A DNA stretch of 64,000 bases from the NCBI RefSeq assembly GCF_009720365.1, contig NZ_WBZD01000044.1, positions 1 through 64,000 of the forward strand, given 5' to 3'. Positions 1 to 8,123 of the stretch are shown piece by piece. The position numbers were made by a program, and so were the translations under genes. How positions within the stretch are numbered: position 1 is the stretch's first letter; every line of letters begins with the position of its first letter. The notes below the pieces were generated by a model that was given only the letters and a program-made list of their open reading frames with translations, did no database searches and had not been told where the DNA came from. This DNA is from Catellatospora paridis. Lineage in GTDB: Bacteria; Actinomycetota; Actinomycetes; Mycobacteriales; Micromonosporaceae.

Positions 1-246
1 TCGACAGCACCCAGATCTGGGCGGTGTTCCGCAACGCGTTCCAGAAATACTCGTCCGCGAACAGATCCCGGTAGTTCTGCAACCCCAGGAACGTGTGCGT
101 CTCCGACAACAGGCTCCACTCGTGCAGGGAGACCCACGCGGTGTACGCCAGCGGGAAGATCCCGAACGCGGCGAAGAGGAGGAAGAACGGGACGATGTAC
201 AGGTAGGGCGAGCCCTTCACGTCCAGGCGGTAGAGCAGGGCTTTCA
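1..246 (-). CDS. Sugar ABC transporter permease, MalF/UgpA type (3' truncated by window edge)
   Basis: Membrane permease subunit of a carbohydrate ABC importer. Only the N-terminal 82 codons are in the window. Translating the minus strand from the ATG at 244-246 gives a short basic N-terminus, then a hydrophobic segment containing YLYIVPFFLLFAAFGIFPLAY. It continues into a region rich in W, F and N (WSLLSETHTFLGLQNYRDLF), which is typical of the first periplasmic loop of MalF/UgpA-type permeases. It lies just downstream of the substrate-binding lipoprotein gene on the same strand, the usual binding protein-permease order. The family assignment is good; the sugar is unknown. Confidence 0.85.
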
Positions 247-278
247 TGTCCGGCCAGCGATCCCTTCAAGTGGAGTGG

Positions 279-323
279 ACCGGGTCCGGCCGCGGCGGTC
301 AACGCACCGCGGCCGGACCCGGT
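279..323 (-). terminator. Strong intercistronic hairpin between binding protein and permease
   Basis: A perfect 17-bp inverted repeat (279-295 and 307-323) with an 11-nt loop sits between the stop of the binding-protein gene and the start of the permease gene. It has no U-tract. Such hairpins often act as partial terminators or 3'-end stabilisers that let the binding protein be made in excess over the permease (known pattern; its use here is inferred). Confidence 0.6.
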
Positions 324-328
324 GCGGG

Positions 329-1621
329 TCACAGGAGTGCGTTGACGTCCTTGACGGACTGCGTCCAGGCCTCGTCAGGCTTCTGCTTGCCCTGCTCCAC
401 ACGGGTCAGACCATTCTGAATCGCCGTGTTGATATCACCAGACTTCGGACCCATGTACTGCGGCACCATCGTCTTCACCGAGTTCGAGAAGATCTGACCG
501 ACAGGCGCGTTGTTGAAGAACGGGTTCTTGAAGTCCTTGATCACCGCGTCCTCGTAGAGGGAGACGGTCGACGGGAAGTTGCCGAGAGCGCGGAACACCT
601 TCGCCTGCTGCTCCGGAGCCACCAGCCACTTGGCCAGCTTCGCGGCCTCCTGCACGTTCTTACCCTGCTTGGGCAGCGTCAGGAACGAACCACCCCAGTT
701 ACCGCCACCGCCAGGAACCGCAGCAATGTCCCACTTACCCGAAGAGTCCTTCGCCTGCGACTGGATGTAGGCCATCATCCACGACGGGCAGGCCAGGGTC
801 ACGAAACTGCCCTTGGCCATGCCGGCGTTCCAGTCCGCCGACCACGGCGCGATCTTCGCCGACAGGCCCTTGTTGATCGCATCGATCGTCAGGTCCCAGG
901 CCTTCTTCACACCCGGGTTGGTCTCCACGACGACCTTGTCGGCGTCGTAGATACCCACCGGCTGCTGACCCAGGATCGAACGGTAGATGATCGTCGGGCC
1001 GTCCATCCAGGAGGAGCCCTTGATGTTGGCGTTCTTGAACTTCACGCCCGTGGCGATGTACTCCTCCCACGTCGGCCAAAGCTTCGACACGGCCTCACGG
1101 TCGGTGGGCAGGCCCGCCTTCTCGAAGATGTCGCGGCGGTAGCACATCGCCATGCCGCCGACGTCTGTCCCGAGGCCGACGACCTCGCCCTTGGCCGAGG
1201 AACCCTGCTGCCACTTCCACGCCGGCCACTGCGACTTGATGTCGTTGGCACCGTAGTCGGTCCAGTTGTAGAACTTGCCCGGGTTGGCCGTGAACTGACC
1301 CGCCCAGCCCTCCTCGATCGCCTCGATGTCCGCGGCGCCGGTGTTGGTGGCCAGGTGCGCGGCCAGGTTCTTGTGGTGATCCTCAGCCTTCGTGATCCGC
1401 TCCACGATCTCCACATTCGGATTCGCGGCCATGTACTCCTTGTACAAGTCCTTGTACCCGAACTCACCGAACGTCGCGATCGTGAGCTTGACCTTCTCAC
1501 CCGGCTTCGCCGGGTCATCACTGCCACCACAGGCCGCGGTGCCCAGCACGAGCGCGGTCGCGAGCAGCGGGCCCGCGATCGTGAGCAGGCGGCGACGGGC
1601 GCCGGATGTTGCTGCACTCAT
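329..1621 (-). CDS. Extracellular sugar-binding lipoprotein of an ABC importer
   Basis: Captures a sugar outside the membrane and delivers it to the ABC permease encoded just downstream. The 430-aa product has a basic N-terminus, a hydrophobic stretch and a lipobox ending at Cys31 (LGTAAC), so it should be a diacylglyceryl-anchored lipoprotein. The mature part begins KLTIATFGEFGYKDLYKEY, as in family 1 sugar-binding proteins (MalE/UgpB type), and the length is typical. The ATG start has GGAGGAAAG just upstream. It lies between a secreted glycosidase operon and the permease, so it may import oligosaccharides released by those enzymes (inference). The ligand cannot be told from sequence. Confidence 0.93.
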   Translation of the reverse strand: MSAATSGARRRLLTIAGPLLATALVLGTAACGGSDDPAKPGEKVKLTIATFGEFGYKDLYKEYMAANPNVEIVERITKAEDHHKNLAAHLATNTGAADIEAIEEGWAGQFTANPGKFYNWTDYGANDIKSQWPAWKWQQGSSAKGEVVGLGTDVGGMAMCYRRDIFEKAGLPTDREAVSKLWPTWEEYIATGVKFKNANIKGSSWMDGPTIIYRSILGQQPVGIYDADKVVVETNPGVKKAWDLTIDAINKGLSAKIAPWSADWNAGMAKGSFVTLACPSWMMAYIQSQAKDSSGKWDIAAVPGGGGNWGGSFLTLPKQGKNVQEAAKLAKWLVAPEQQAKVFRALGNFPSTVSLYEDAVIKDFKNPFFNNAPVGQIFSNSVKTMVPQYMGPKSGDINTAIQNGLTRVEQGKQKPDEAWTQSVKDVNALL

Positions 1622-1673
1622 GGACTTTCCTCCAGAGCTTGGGATATGTGAGTGGTGCTGATTTGCCTGTCAT

Positions 1674-1711
1674 CCCGGCCGTCCGGGCAGTGCTTGCGCC
1701 GGACGGCCGGG
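1674..1711 (-). terminator. Rho-independent-like hairpin after the GH30/beta-helix operon
   Basis: A 13-bp perfect inverted repeat (1674-1686 and 1699-1711) with a 12-nt loop lies about 20 bases past the stop of the beta-helix gene and before the binding-protein gene. It probably separates the hydrolase operon from the ABC transporter operon. It has no U-tract, which is common in actinobacteria. Confidence 0.6.
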
Positions 1712-1733
1712 GTGCTTGGTCGCGCCGTCGGCC

Positions 1734-3947
1734 TTACGGGCCGCTGACGAGGTTGACGACGTTGTTGGCGGAGTTCGCCGTCCCGCCGGTGTTGTTGATG
1801 ACGCGGTTGATGGTTCCGGTGCCGCCGAGCGAGACGGTCACCATGTTGTGGAAGCGCGTGCCCGTCGTGGGCACCTCGAACGCCCGCTCGGCCACCACGG
1901 CCGGGTTGACGTTGAAGAAGGCGTAACTGCCCAGGCCCCAGGCTTCGTGGCTGGTGACCGTGTTGGCCACCTTGTACGCCGCGTAGCCGCGGGTGGACCC
2001 GTTCATCCAGGCCGCCTGGTTCGGCGGGTCGTAGGGCAGCTCGTTCTGGAAGAAGTAGGTCCGGCCGCCGTTGCCGTTCCAGATCACCTGGTACTTCTGG
2101 TAGTGCTCGACGAACAGGCCGTAGAACGTGATGTTGTTGCCGTTGACGACCAGCCCGGTGTCGGCGGTGTTGGTGCTCCACCCGACGCCGGAGCCGTGGT
2201 CGGCGCGCCAGATCCAGGTGTGGTCGCCGATCACGTTGTGGCTGTTGATGACCAGGCTCGTCGTGGCCTTGCCGACGCCCGCTCCGCCGATGCGGAAGAA
2301 CACGTCGTGCAGCGAGGTCGGGTTGGCGGCGTGGCTCGCGCTGGAGCCGGCCGGGCCGACCTGCATGAGCGTCGCCGAGTTGGTCGTACCGGCGTCGATG
2401 AGGATGCCGGCGAGCTTGACGCCGTCCACGTCGGCGACCGACATCGCCATGACCCCGTTGTCCGGGATGATGGTGGCCAAGCCCAGGCCCAGCACGACGG
2501 TGTCGGGCCGGGTGATCCGGATGGTGTCGTTGACGTGGTAGACGCCGGGCGTGAACAGCAGGTTCTGCCCCGCGGCCAGGGCCGCGTTGATGGAGGCCGC
2601 AGTCGCGCCGGCCTTCACGATGTGGAACTGGCTGATCGGCAGGGACGTCCCGGCGGGGGTGCCGGTCGCCCAGGTGGTGCCGGTGCTGTTGCTGCGCAGG
2701 CCGGGCACGAACACCTGGTACGCGCCCGCGCTGTCGACGTACAGGAACGGCTTCTCCCGGACCACCGGCGTCGCGCCGACGTTGGTGTAGGGCGGGCTCG
2801 GGAACGTGTTGCCCGGGGCGCCCTGCGTGCCGACGAAGACCATGTTCCAGTTGGACCCGGCCCAGCTGCCGAACTGCGAGTTGCGCGAGATCCACTGCTG
2901 CTGGCTGCCCGAGTTGACCTGCCCGTCGATCTTCACGTCGGAGAACCAGCCGCCGCTGGCCCAGCCGCCGTCGTCGAGCAGCAGGTTGCCGCGCACGTGC
3001 ATGCGGCGGTACGGCGCGGCCTGCGACACGGCCCAGCGGTCGGTGCCGCCGTTCGGGGTCACCGACAGGTTCTCCGCCCCGCGCCAGAAGTTCTGGGTCG
3101 CGTTGTTCGGCGGGAACCAGTCGGCCTCCACGTGCACCGACCCGTTGATGTTCACCGCGTCCGGCGAGAAGCCCAGACCCAGGACCTGGGTGTAGAAGCC
3201 GACGTTGACGTTGACGTTGTAGCTGCCCGGCTTGAACATCAGCGCGTACCGCTGGGTGCCGAACTGGTTCGTCTCCTGCCCCGAGAACACGCTGTTGAGC
3301 TGGGACTGGATGGTCGAGGCCGACATCGACGGGTCGAAGATGCGCACGTTCGGGCCGAGGTCGGGGTTGCCGGGGTTAGGCGGCACGGTGCTGGGCGAGG
3401 GCTGCGGCCCGCCGACCGGGTTGAGGAAGAATGACTGCGCTCCCGATCCGTTGCAGGTGTACTGCACCAGCTGCACGCTGTCGGCGGTCGAGGCCGCCGG
3501 CACGTCCAGGCACTTGCCGCTGAGCCGGCTGACGAAGTGGTATGCCCCGTCGGCCTCCTGCACCGCCTGCCACTGCTGGTTGTTGCCGCCGCCGTAGAGC
3601 CACAGGTGGATCGCGGCGTTGTCGGCGGTCGACACGTTGGAGACGTCCCAGACCTGGTTCACGGCCGGGGCGGTGCCGACCCGGAAGTAGCCGCCGCTGG
3701 TGGCGTCGAAGCGCCACTGCTGCGCGGCGGTGCCGTTGCAGGCGTACTGCTGCACCGCGGTGCCGTTGGCGCTGGCCGCGGCCCGCGCGTCGACGCACTT
3801 GCCGTTGCCCTTGTTGACCACCGTGTACGTGGTCCCGGAGACCACCGCGGCCTGCGCCGTGGTGCTGCCGAGCACGACCACGGCCACCGCGCCGATTCCG
3901 GCGAGCAGTGACGCCGTCAGCGTCGTGACGATGAGCCGCCGCTTCAT
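1734..3947 (-). CDS. Secreted ricin-lectin/pectate-lyase-fold (beta-helix, GH55-like) protein
   Basis: A 737-aa exported protein, probably a polysaccharide-active enzyme or binding module. A signal peptide (about residues 1-34, ending TTAQA) precedes a ricin B-type beta-trefoil (CBM13, about 38-165) with repeated GKC-D and Q-W motifs. A Pro/Ser linker follows. A long Asn/Gly-rich C-terminal region (about 190-737) has the periodic turns expected of a right-handed beta-helix; phrases such as YALMFKPGSYNVNVNVG recall GH55/pectate-lyase-fold proteins. The ATG start at 3945-3947 overlaps the stop of the GH30 gene (ATGA), so the two are translationally coupled. The beta-helix fold is inferred from pattern and the exact activity is unknown. 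Homologues of this layout are sometimes labelled adenylyl cyclase, which the sequence does not support. Confidence 0.8.
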   Translation of the reverse strand: MKRRLIVTTLTASLLAGIGAVAVVVLGSTTAQAAVVSGTTYTVVNKGNGKCVDARAAASANGTAVQQYACNGTAAQQWRFDATSGGYFRVGTAPAVNQVWDVSNVSTADNAAIHLWLYGGGNNQQWQAVQEADGAYHFVSRLSGKCLDVPAASTADSVQLVQYTCNGSGAQSFFLNPVGGPQPSPSTVPPNPGNPDLGPNVRIFDPSMSASTIQSQLNSVFSGQETNQFGTQRYALMFKPGSYNVNVNVGFYTQVLGLGFSPDAVNINGSVHVEADWFPPNNATQNFWRGAENLSVTPNGGTDRWAVSQAAPYRRMHVRGNLLLDDGGWASGGWFSDVKIDGQVNSGSQQQWISRNSQFGSWAGSNWNMVFVGTQGAPGNTFPSPPYTNVGATPVVREKPFLYVDSAGAYQVFVPGLRSNSTGTTWATGTPAGTSLPISQFHIVKAGATAASINAALAAGQNLLFTPGVYHVNDTIRITRPDTVVLGLGLATIIPDNGVMAMSVADVDGVKLAGILIDAGTTNSATLMQVGPAGSSASHAANPTSLHDVFFRIGGAGVGKATTSLVINSHNVIGDHTWIWRADHGSGVGWSTNTADTGLVVNGNNITFYGLFVEHYQKYQVIWNGNGGRTYFFQNELPYDPPNQAAWMNGSTRGYAAYKVANTVTSHEAWGLGSYAFFNVNPAVVAERAFEVPTTGTRFHNMVTVSLGGTGTINRVINNTGGTANSANNVVNLVSGP

Positions 3948-5836
3948 GAGTACGTCCACTTCTGGTTCGCGCCGGTGGTGCAGGACCAGATCTGCAGCCG
4001 CGCGCCGTCGGCGGAGCTGTTGTCCTTCACGTCCAGGCAGGTGCCGGAGAACTGGTTCACGAACTGCTGGGTGCCGCTGTTGTAGGTCCACTTCTGGGAG
4101 GTGCCGGTGTGGCAGTCCCACAGGTGGGTCAGCGTGCCGTTGGCCGCGCTGGGTCCGGCGATGTCCAGGCACTTGCCCAGCGAGCTGAGCCGGCCGCTGG
4201 AGTCGCGGGTCCAGGACTGCGCGCCGGTGCCGTTGCAGGTGTAGAGTTGGATCGCGGTGCCGTTGGCGGTGGCCGAGCCGGCCACGTCGATGCACTTGCC
4301 GCCCAGACCCGTGATCGGGCTGGTGCCGCCGCCGGGGTTGCTGCCGGGGGTGCCCGACCAGGTGAAGGTCGCGGTGGTACGCGCCGGAAGCGTGTACACG
4401 AAGGACTGGTTGCCCCAGTTGACCCGCACCGACTGCGCCGAGGTGCCGCCGTTGTGCGCGATCAGGGCCTTGGACCCGTCCGGGTTCTTCCACGCGACGT
4501 TCTGGACCGTGCCGTTGGCCGTCGAGTCGATGCGGAACGCGCCCGGCTTGACGAACTTGGTCAGGTGACCGGTGGTGTAGTACTCGATGGTGTAGTCGAC
4601 CTGCCCGGCCCGCGAGCCGCCCTCCTGCACGGTGATCAGGCCGGTGCAGACGTCGCAGCCGCCGTTGTGCGGGCCCATGTTCTGGTTGAGCGCCAGGCTC
4701 CACTTGACCAGGCTGCCGCTCCAGTTACGGGTGTAGTTGACGATGTCGGCCATGTCCTCGTTGTGCTGGTTGCCGATCCAGGTGCCGCCGGAGTGCTCGG
4801 TGCTGAACTGCTTCACCGCCGGGTACTGGTTGTGCACCTGGGTGCCGACCGACGGGTCGCCGAAGTAGCCGTGCCAGGCGATGCCGCCGAACAGCGGGTC
4901 GTTGCGGATGCCCGTGTCGGCCAGCGTGCCCGCGCTCATGCTGGCGTAGTCGCCGTAGTTCCAGTCGTGGATGAGCACCTTGGTGGTGATGCCCGCGGCG
5001 CGGAACGCCGGGTAGACGTGGTTCTTGGTGAACTCGGTCAGCCCGGAGGTGTTCCAGCTCATGCCCGGGTAGTTCATCGCCGTCGGGTTGCCGGACTGGC
5101 AGCAGTTGGGCTCGTTCTGCACCGAGATGTAGTTCACCGGCACGCCGATGGCCTGGTAGCTCTGGATGTACTTGACCAGGTACTGGGCGTACATCGGGTA
5201 GTACTCGGCCTTGAGCCAGCCCATCTGGTCCATCCGGCCGTTGTCCTTCATCCAGCCCGGCGCGCTCCACGGCACGCCCTTGACCCGCAGGGCCGGGTTC
5301 AGGTTCTTGGCCTGCTGGGTCAGCAGCCGGACGTTGGTGTCGTAGCCGTTGCTGCCGAAGTCGTTGAGGTTGCAGCAGGTGTCGTCGAGCGAGACGTGGC
5401 CCGGCCGGGACAGGTCGGACGCGCCGATCGGGTTGCGCACGAACGACAGGCCGATGCCCGCCGTCGGCGAGAACAGCTTGCTCATCACCTGGTCGCGGGT
5501 GGCCGCGCTGATCGGGCCGCCGCGCAGCAGGTAGGCCGTGGTGTCCGTGATGGACGCGCCACCGCCCTCGAACTGCTGGTAGGTGGTGCCCTCGTTGACG
5601 GTGATCGTGTGGTTGGCGCTGCCGCCGGCGGGGCCGAAGGCGATGTTGGCCTGCTGCTGCAGGCCGCGGGTGACCGTGCGGCCACCGGAGTCGGACGTGG
5701 TGGTGAGCCAGACGCTGACGCTCTCGCCGGCCGCGTAGGCCGAGGGGGCGATCATCGAGCCGGTCACCAGGAACGCGGTCGCCGCAGTGGCGGTGACCGC
5801 GATGGCGGTGGTCCAGCCTGACCGGGGACGGAACAC
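3944..5836 (-). CDS. Secreted GH30 family glycoside hydrolase with C-terminal ricin-type CBM13
   Basis: A retaining endo-glycosidase of clan GH-A. It has a signal peptide (about residues 1-36, ending SAYA), a GH30 catalytic domain to about residue 480, a Gly/Pro/Ser linker, then a beta-trefoil lectin domain with repeated GKCLD/CNGTGAQSW-like motifs. The likely acid/base is Glu242 (SVQNEPN) and the likely nucleophile Glu347 (QFSTEHSGG), both in the expected GH30 contexts. The GTG start is supported by GGAGGG six bases upstream. It is the first gene of a coupled pair with the beta-helix protein. GH30 members act on beta-1,6-glucan, beta-1,6-galactan, xylan or glucosylceramide; the subfamily cannot be fixed by eye. 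Confidence 0.92.
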   Translation of the reverse strand: MFRPRSGWTTAIAVTATAATAFLVTGSMIAPSAYAAGESVSVWLTTTSDSGGRTVTRGLQQQANIAFGPAGGSANHTITVNEGTTYQQFEGGGASITDTTAYLLRGGPISAATRDQVMSKLFSPTAGIGLSFVRNPIGASDLSRPGHVSLDDTCCNLNDFGSNGYDTNVRLLTQQAKNLNPALRVKGVPWSAPGWMKDNGRMDQMGWLKAEYYPMYAQYLVKYIQSYQAIGVPVNYISVQNEPNCCQSGNPTAMNYPGMSWNTSGLTEFTKNHVYPAFRAAGITTKVLIHDWNYGDYASMSAGTLADTGIRNDPLFGGIAWHGYFGDPSVGTQVHNQYPAVKQFSTEHSGGTWIGNQHNEDMADIVNYTRNWSGSLVKWSLALNQNMGPHNGGCDVCTGLITVQEGGSRAGQVDYTIEYYTTGHLTKFVKPGAFRIDSTANGTVQNVAWKNPDGSKALIAHNGGTSAQSVRVNWGNQSFVYTLPARTTATFTWSGTPGSNPGGGTSPITGLGGKCIDVAGSATANGTAIQLYTCNGTGAQSWTRDSSGRLSSLGKCLDIAGPSAANGTLTHLWDCHTGTSQKWTYNSGTQQFVNQFSGTCLDVKDNSSADGARLQIWSCTTGANQKWTYS

Positions 5837-6213
5837 GCGGGACCCTCCTTTCGACTAGCCATGGCGAGGCCATGACAGGACAGGACGCGGGGTCCGCCGG
5901 GCGCGCCGCGTGAGAGGTGGCGCGTCGTGACGCCTCGCGTGGGGGCTGTGGAGGACCGGGCGGCGGTGGGGCTGCCGCCAACCCGGTCCGGGCTGTTCCT
6001 GGTACACAGGGCCGTCGATGTAACCGATGTAACAGAATGATTGACGTCCTGTTGGCAGCACTGAAACATAAGGCATTCAGGCCTGTCAAGAGCTAGGTAT
6101 GTCCGAGAAAGACGGCAGGATCCGGCCCGTTTCTGTTGAAACAAAATGAAACTGCCGCTGCCTGCAGAGAAAAGGAAGGACAACTTCCTATAACGTTCGA
6201 CGGACGGCGCGCG
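5837..6213. promoter_or_regulatory. Promoter/operator region upstream of the GH30 operon
   Basis: A 377-bp gene-free stretch between the GH30 start and the LacI stop. It is less GC-rich than its surroundings near 6010-6190. It holds a short inverted repeat GTTTC-4-GAAAC at 6129-6142, another GAAAC at 6148-6152, and a direct repeat of GATGTAAC at 6017-6024 and 6026-6033. GTTTC/GAAAC half-sites resemble LacI-family operators, so the neighbouring LacI protein may bind here (inference). A weak GGAAG-5-CTTCC hairpin at 6174-6188, followed by a T-run on the minus strand, could terminate lacI. Confidence 0.5.
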
Positions 6214-7242
6214 TCAGCGGATCGGCGCGGCGGAGGTGGAGTCGCGGATGACCAACTCGGTGCCGAGCGAGACGTGCACGGCCTCCAGGGTGTGCCGGTC
6301 CAGCAGGCGCATCAGCATCGTCACCGCCATCCGGCCCATCTCCTGCAGCGGCTGGCGCACCGTGGTCAGCATCGGCGTAGTCGCCCGGCTCACGTCGATG
6401 TCGTCGAAGCCCGCGATCGACAGGTCCTGCGGCACGCGCAGCCCGCGCTCGTGCGCGGCGGCCAGCGCGCCGACGGCCATCTTGTCGTTGAACGCGACCA
6501 GCGCCGTCGGCCGGTCGGGCAGATCGAGCAGCTCGCCCGCCGCCCGGTAGCCGTTGTCCGTGTTCGGCTCGTTGACATGCCGCACCAGCTCGGCAGTGGG
6601 CAGCACCCCGGCGTCCGCCAGGGGTGCGACATACCCGGCCATGCGGGCATCGTTGGCCAGCCACTCCGGCGGGCCGCCGATGATGCCGACCCGGCGGTGG
6701 CCGAGCTCCACCAGATGCGACATCAGCCGCCGCGCCCCGGCGAAGTGCGCCGCGGACACGGTCACGATGTCCTTCGGGGCGGGCGTCCGCGGGTCGATCA
6801 CCACGAACGGGAACTGCTGGTCACGCAACCGCACCAGGTCGTCGGGCGACTCGGGCGGCAGGATCAGGATCGCCCCGGCGACGTCCGGCCGGTCGGCCAG
6901 TGTCGGCAGCACCGCCGCCGACTGCGCCGCCTCGCCCGCGTTGAGCACCATCTGCCTGCCGTGCAGCTCGATGGTCTCCGCGATCGAGCTGACGATCAGC
7001 CCGAAGTAGTCGGTGAGCACGTACGGGCAGCGCACGTAGACCGCGCCGGCGGCCGGGGGCAGCTCGCCGCGGCGCAGCGGGGCCTTGTCACCCCGCCGGT
7101 GCACCGCCTGCAACACCAGGTCGCGCGTGTGCGGCGCGACGTTGGCCGCGCCGTTGAGCACCCGGGACACCGTCGCGATGGACAGGCCCGTCTCCGCGGC
7201 GATGTCGCGCACCGTGGCGCGTACGCCGACCGTCCTAGGCAT
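6214..7242 (-). CDS. LacI-family transcriptional regulator
   Basis: A DNA-binding repressor sensing a sugar-type ligand. The 342-aa product begins with the LacI helix-turn-helix (residues about 10-32, TVRDIAAETGLSIATVSRVL) and hinge, followed by a periplasmic-binding-protein-like sensor domain (VGIIGGPPEW, ALVAFNDKMAVGAL, SIAGFDDIDVSRATTP). Length and order are typical. The ATG at 7240-7242 was chosen because the HTH begins right after it; a longer in-frame extension is GC-rich shadow. It lies upstream of, and in the same direction as, the GH30 and ABC genes, so control of that system is likely (inference). Confidence 0.93.
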   Translation of the reverse strand: MPRTVGVRATVRDIAAETGLSIATVSRVLNGAANVAPHTRDLVLQAVHRRGDKAPLRRGELPPAAGAVYVRCPYVLTDYFGLIVSSIAETIELHGRQMVLNAGEAAQSAAVLPTLADRPDVAGAILILPPESPDDLVRLRDQQFPFVVIDPRTPAPKDIVTVSAAHFAGARRLMSHLVELGHRRVGIIGGPPEWLANDARMAGYVAPLADAGVLPTAELVRHVNEPNTDNGYRAAGELLDLPDRPTALVAFNDKMAVGALAAAHERGLRVPQDLSIAGFDDIDVSRATTPMLTTVRQPLQEMGRMAVTMLMRLLDRHTLEAVHVSLGTELVIRDSTSAAPIR

Positions 7243-7274
7243 GGGCGCACACGATACCCGACACCCGGCAGCCG

Positions 7275-8123
7275 TCATTCCGGCTGACGATAACGGCGGC
7301 TGTACTTCTCCCAGGAGATGCCGGCCGCGGCGAAAGCCGCCGCGACCCCGACCTCGGAGATGGGCCGGGAGTAGCGGTAACCCGGCCGGCCCTCGACGTG
7401 CCAGAAGAACCGGCCCATGGGGTCGACCATCACGTACGAGCCGGTCATCTCGTCGTTGTCCTCGCTGACGATGACCTTGCCGAAGCGCTGGTGGCGATCC
7501 AGGAAATCGCTGAACTGGGCGGGGGTCACGGCCTCCCGCTCGCCGTACACCGGAAGGACCTGGAATATCTTCCACCGGTCCGGCCGGACCGCGTCGATGA
7601 GCGGGGAGAGGTCCTCGTCGTGGTTCGCCAGGCAGACCACAGTATTGACCTTTATCCGGGCGGCGGCGATCTCACGCAGGCGCGACACGTAGCCGTAGAG
7701 CGACGCCCGGTCCAGCATCCCCTGGTGCTTGTCCAGGCGGCCGATGCGCCGGTTGGTCTCGTCCACCAGCGAGTCGACGCTGATGCCCACGAGGTCGACG
7801 TTGGCCGCGGTCCAGGCCACGTCGAACCGCCGGAGCATCAGGCCGTTGCTGACGTAGGAGACCCGGGCGCCGAGCTCCCGGCAGAGCGCCACCAGTTCCG
7901 GCAGCCGCTTGAGCAGCGCCGGTTCGCCGCCGACGAAATTGAAGCGGATGCCGTCCGGCCGGCCGCCGAAATGGGCGAACAGGTCCCGGATGACGGCCTC
8001 ACCCGCGCCCGCATCCTCGAAGATCTCCGTTTTCGCTGCATCCAGCCCCCACTTGCCGAAGCAGAACGTGCATCCGTAGTTGCACCGCTCGGTGACATGG
8101 AGATTGACCACGAACTCACTCAT
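7275..8123 (-). CDS. Prokaryotic viperin (radical SAM 3'-deoxy-3',4'-didehydronucleotide synthase)
   Basis: A radical SAM enzyme of the viperin family, which abstracts H4' of an NTP (CTP in animals; CTP, UTP or GTP in bacteria) to give the chain-terminating ddh-nucleotide. The 282-aa protein has the cluster motif C14-x3-C18-x2-C21 (TERCNYGCTFCFGKW), FNFVGGEP at 61-68, VSYVSNGLMLRR, and GISVDS followed by RIGR. The family's nucleotide-site signatures K158-x-N160 (IKVNTVV) and R183-W184-K185-IFQ are present. The C-terminal part (SYVMVDPMGRFF, ISEVGV, the WEKYSRRY end) also follows the animal viperin pattern. MoaA/SPASM-type enzymes lack this combination. ATG overlaps the stop of the ThiL-like gene (ATGA), so they are coupled. 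The substrate nucleotide is not predictable by eye. Confidence 0.93.
   Translation of the reverse strand: MSEFVVNLHVTERCNYGCTFCFGKWGLDAAKTEIFEDAGAGEAVIRDLFAHFGGRPDGIRFNFVGGEPALLKRLPELVALCRELGARVSYVSNGLMLRRFDVAWTAANVDLVGISVDSLVDETNRRIGRLDKHQGMLDRASLYGYVSRLREIAAARIKVNTVVCLANHDEDLSPLIDAVRPDRWKIFQVLPVYGEREAVTPAQFSDFLDRHQRFGKVIVSEDNDEMTGSYVMVDPMGRFFWHVEGRPGYRYSRPISEVGVAAAFAAAGISWEKYSRRYRQPE

Noticed and set aside
95-5821. Long plus-strand open frames opposite the ABC, GH30 and beta-helix genes
   Set aside because: They are GC-codon shadows: Arg/Ala/Gly-rich, no domains, no ribosome sites, and the opposite strand encodes clear families.
7275-8123. Radical SAM gene as MoaA, NifB-like or a peptide-maturase
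   Set aside because: The K-x-N and RWK-IFQ nucleotide-site motifs and the C-terminal segment fit viperin; no SPASM cysteines or peptide precursor are present.
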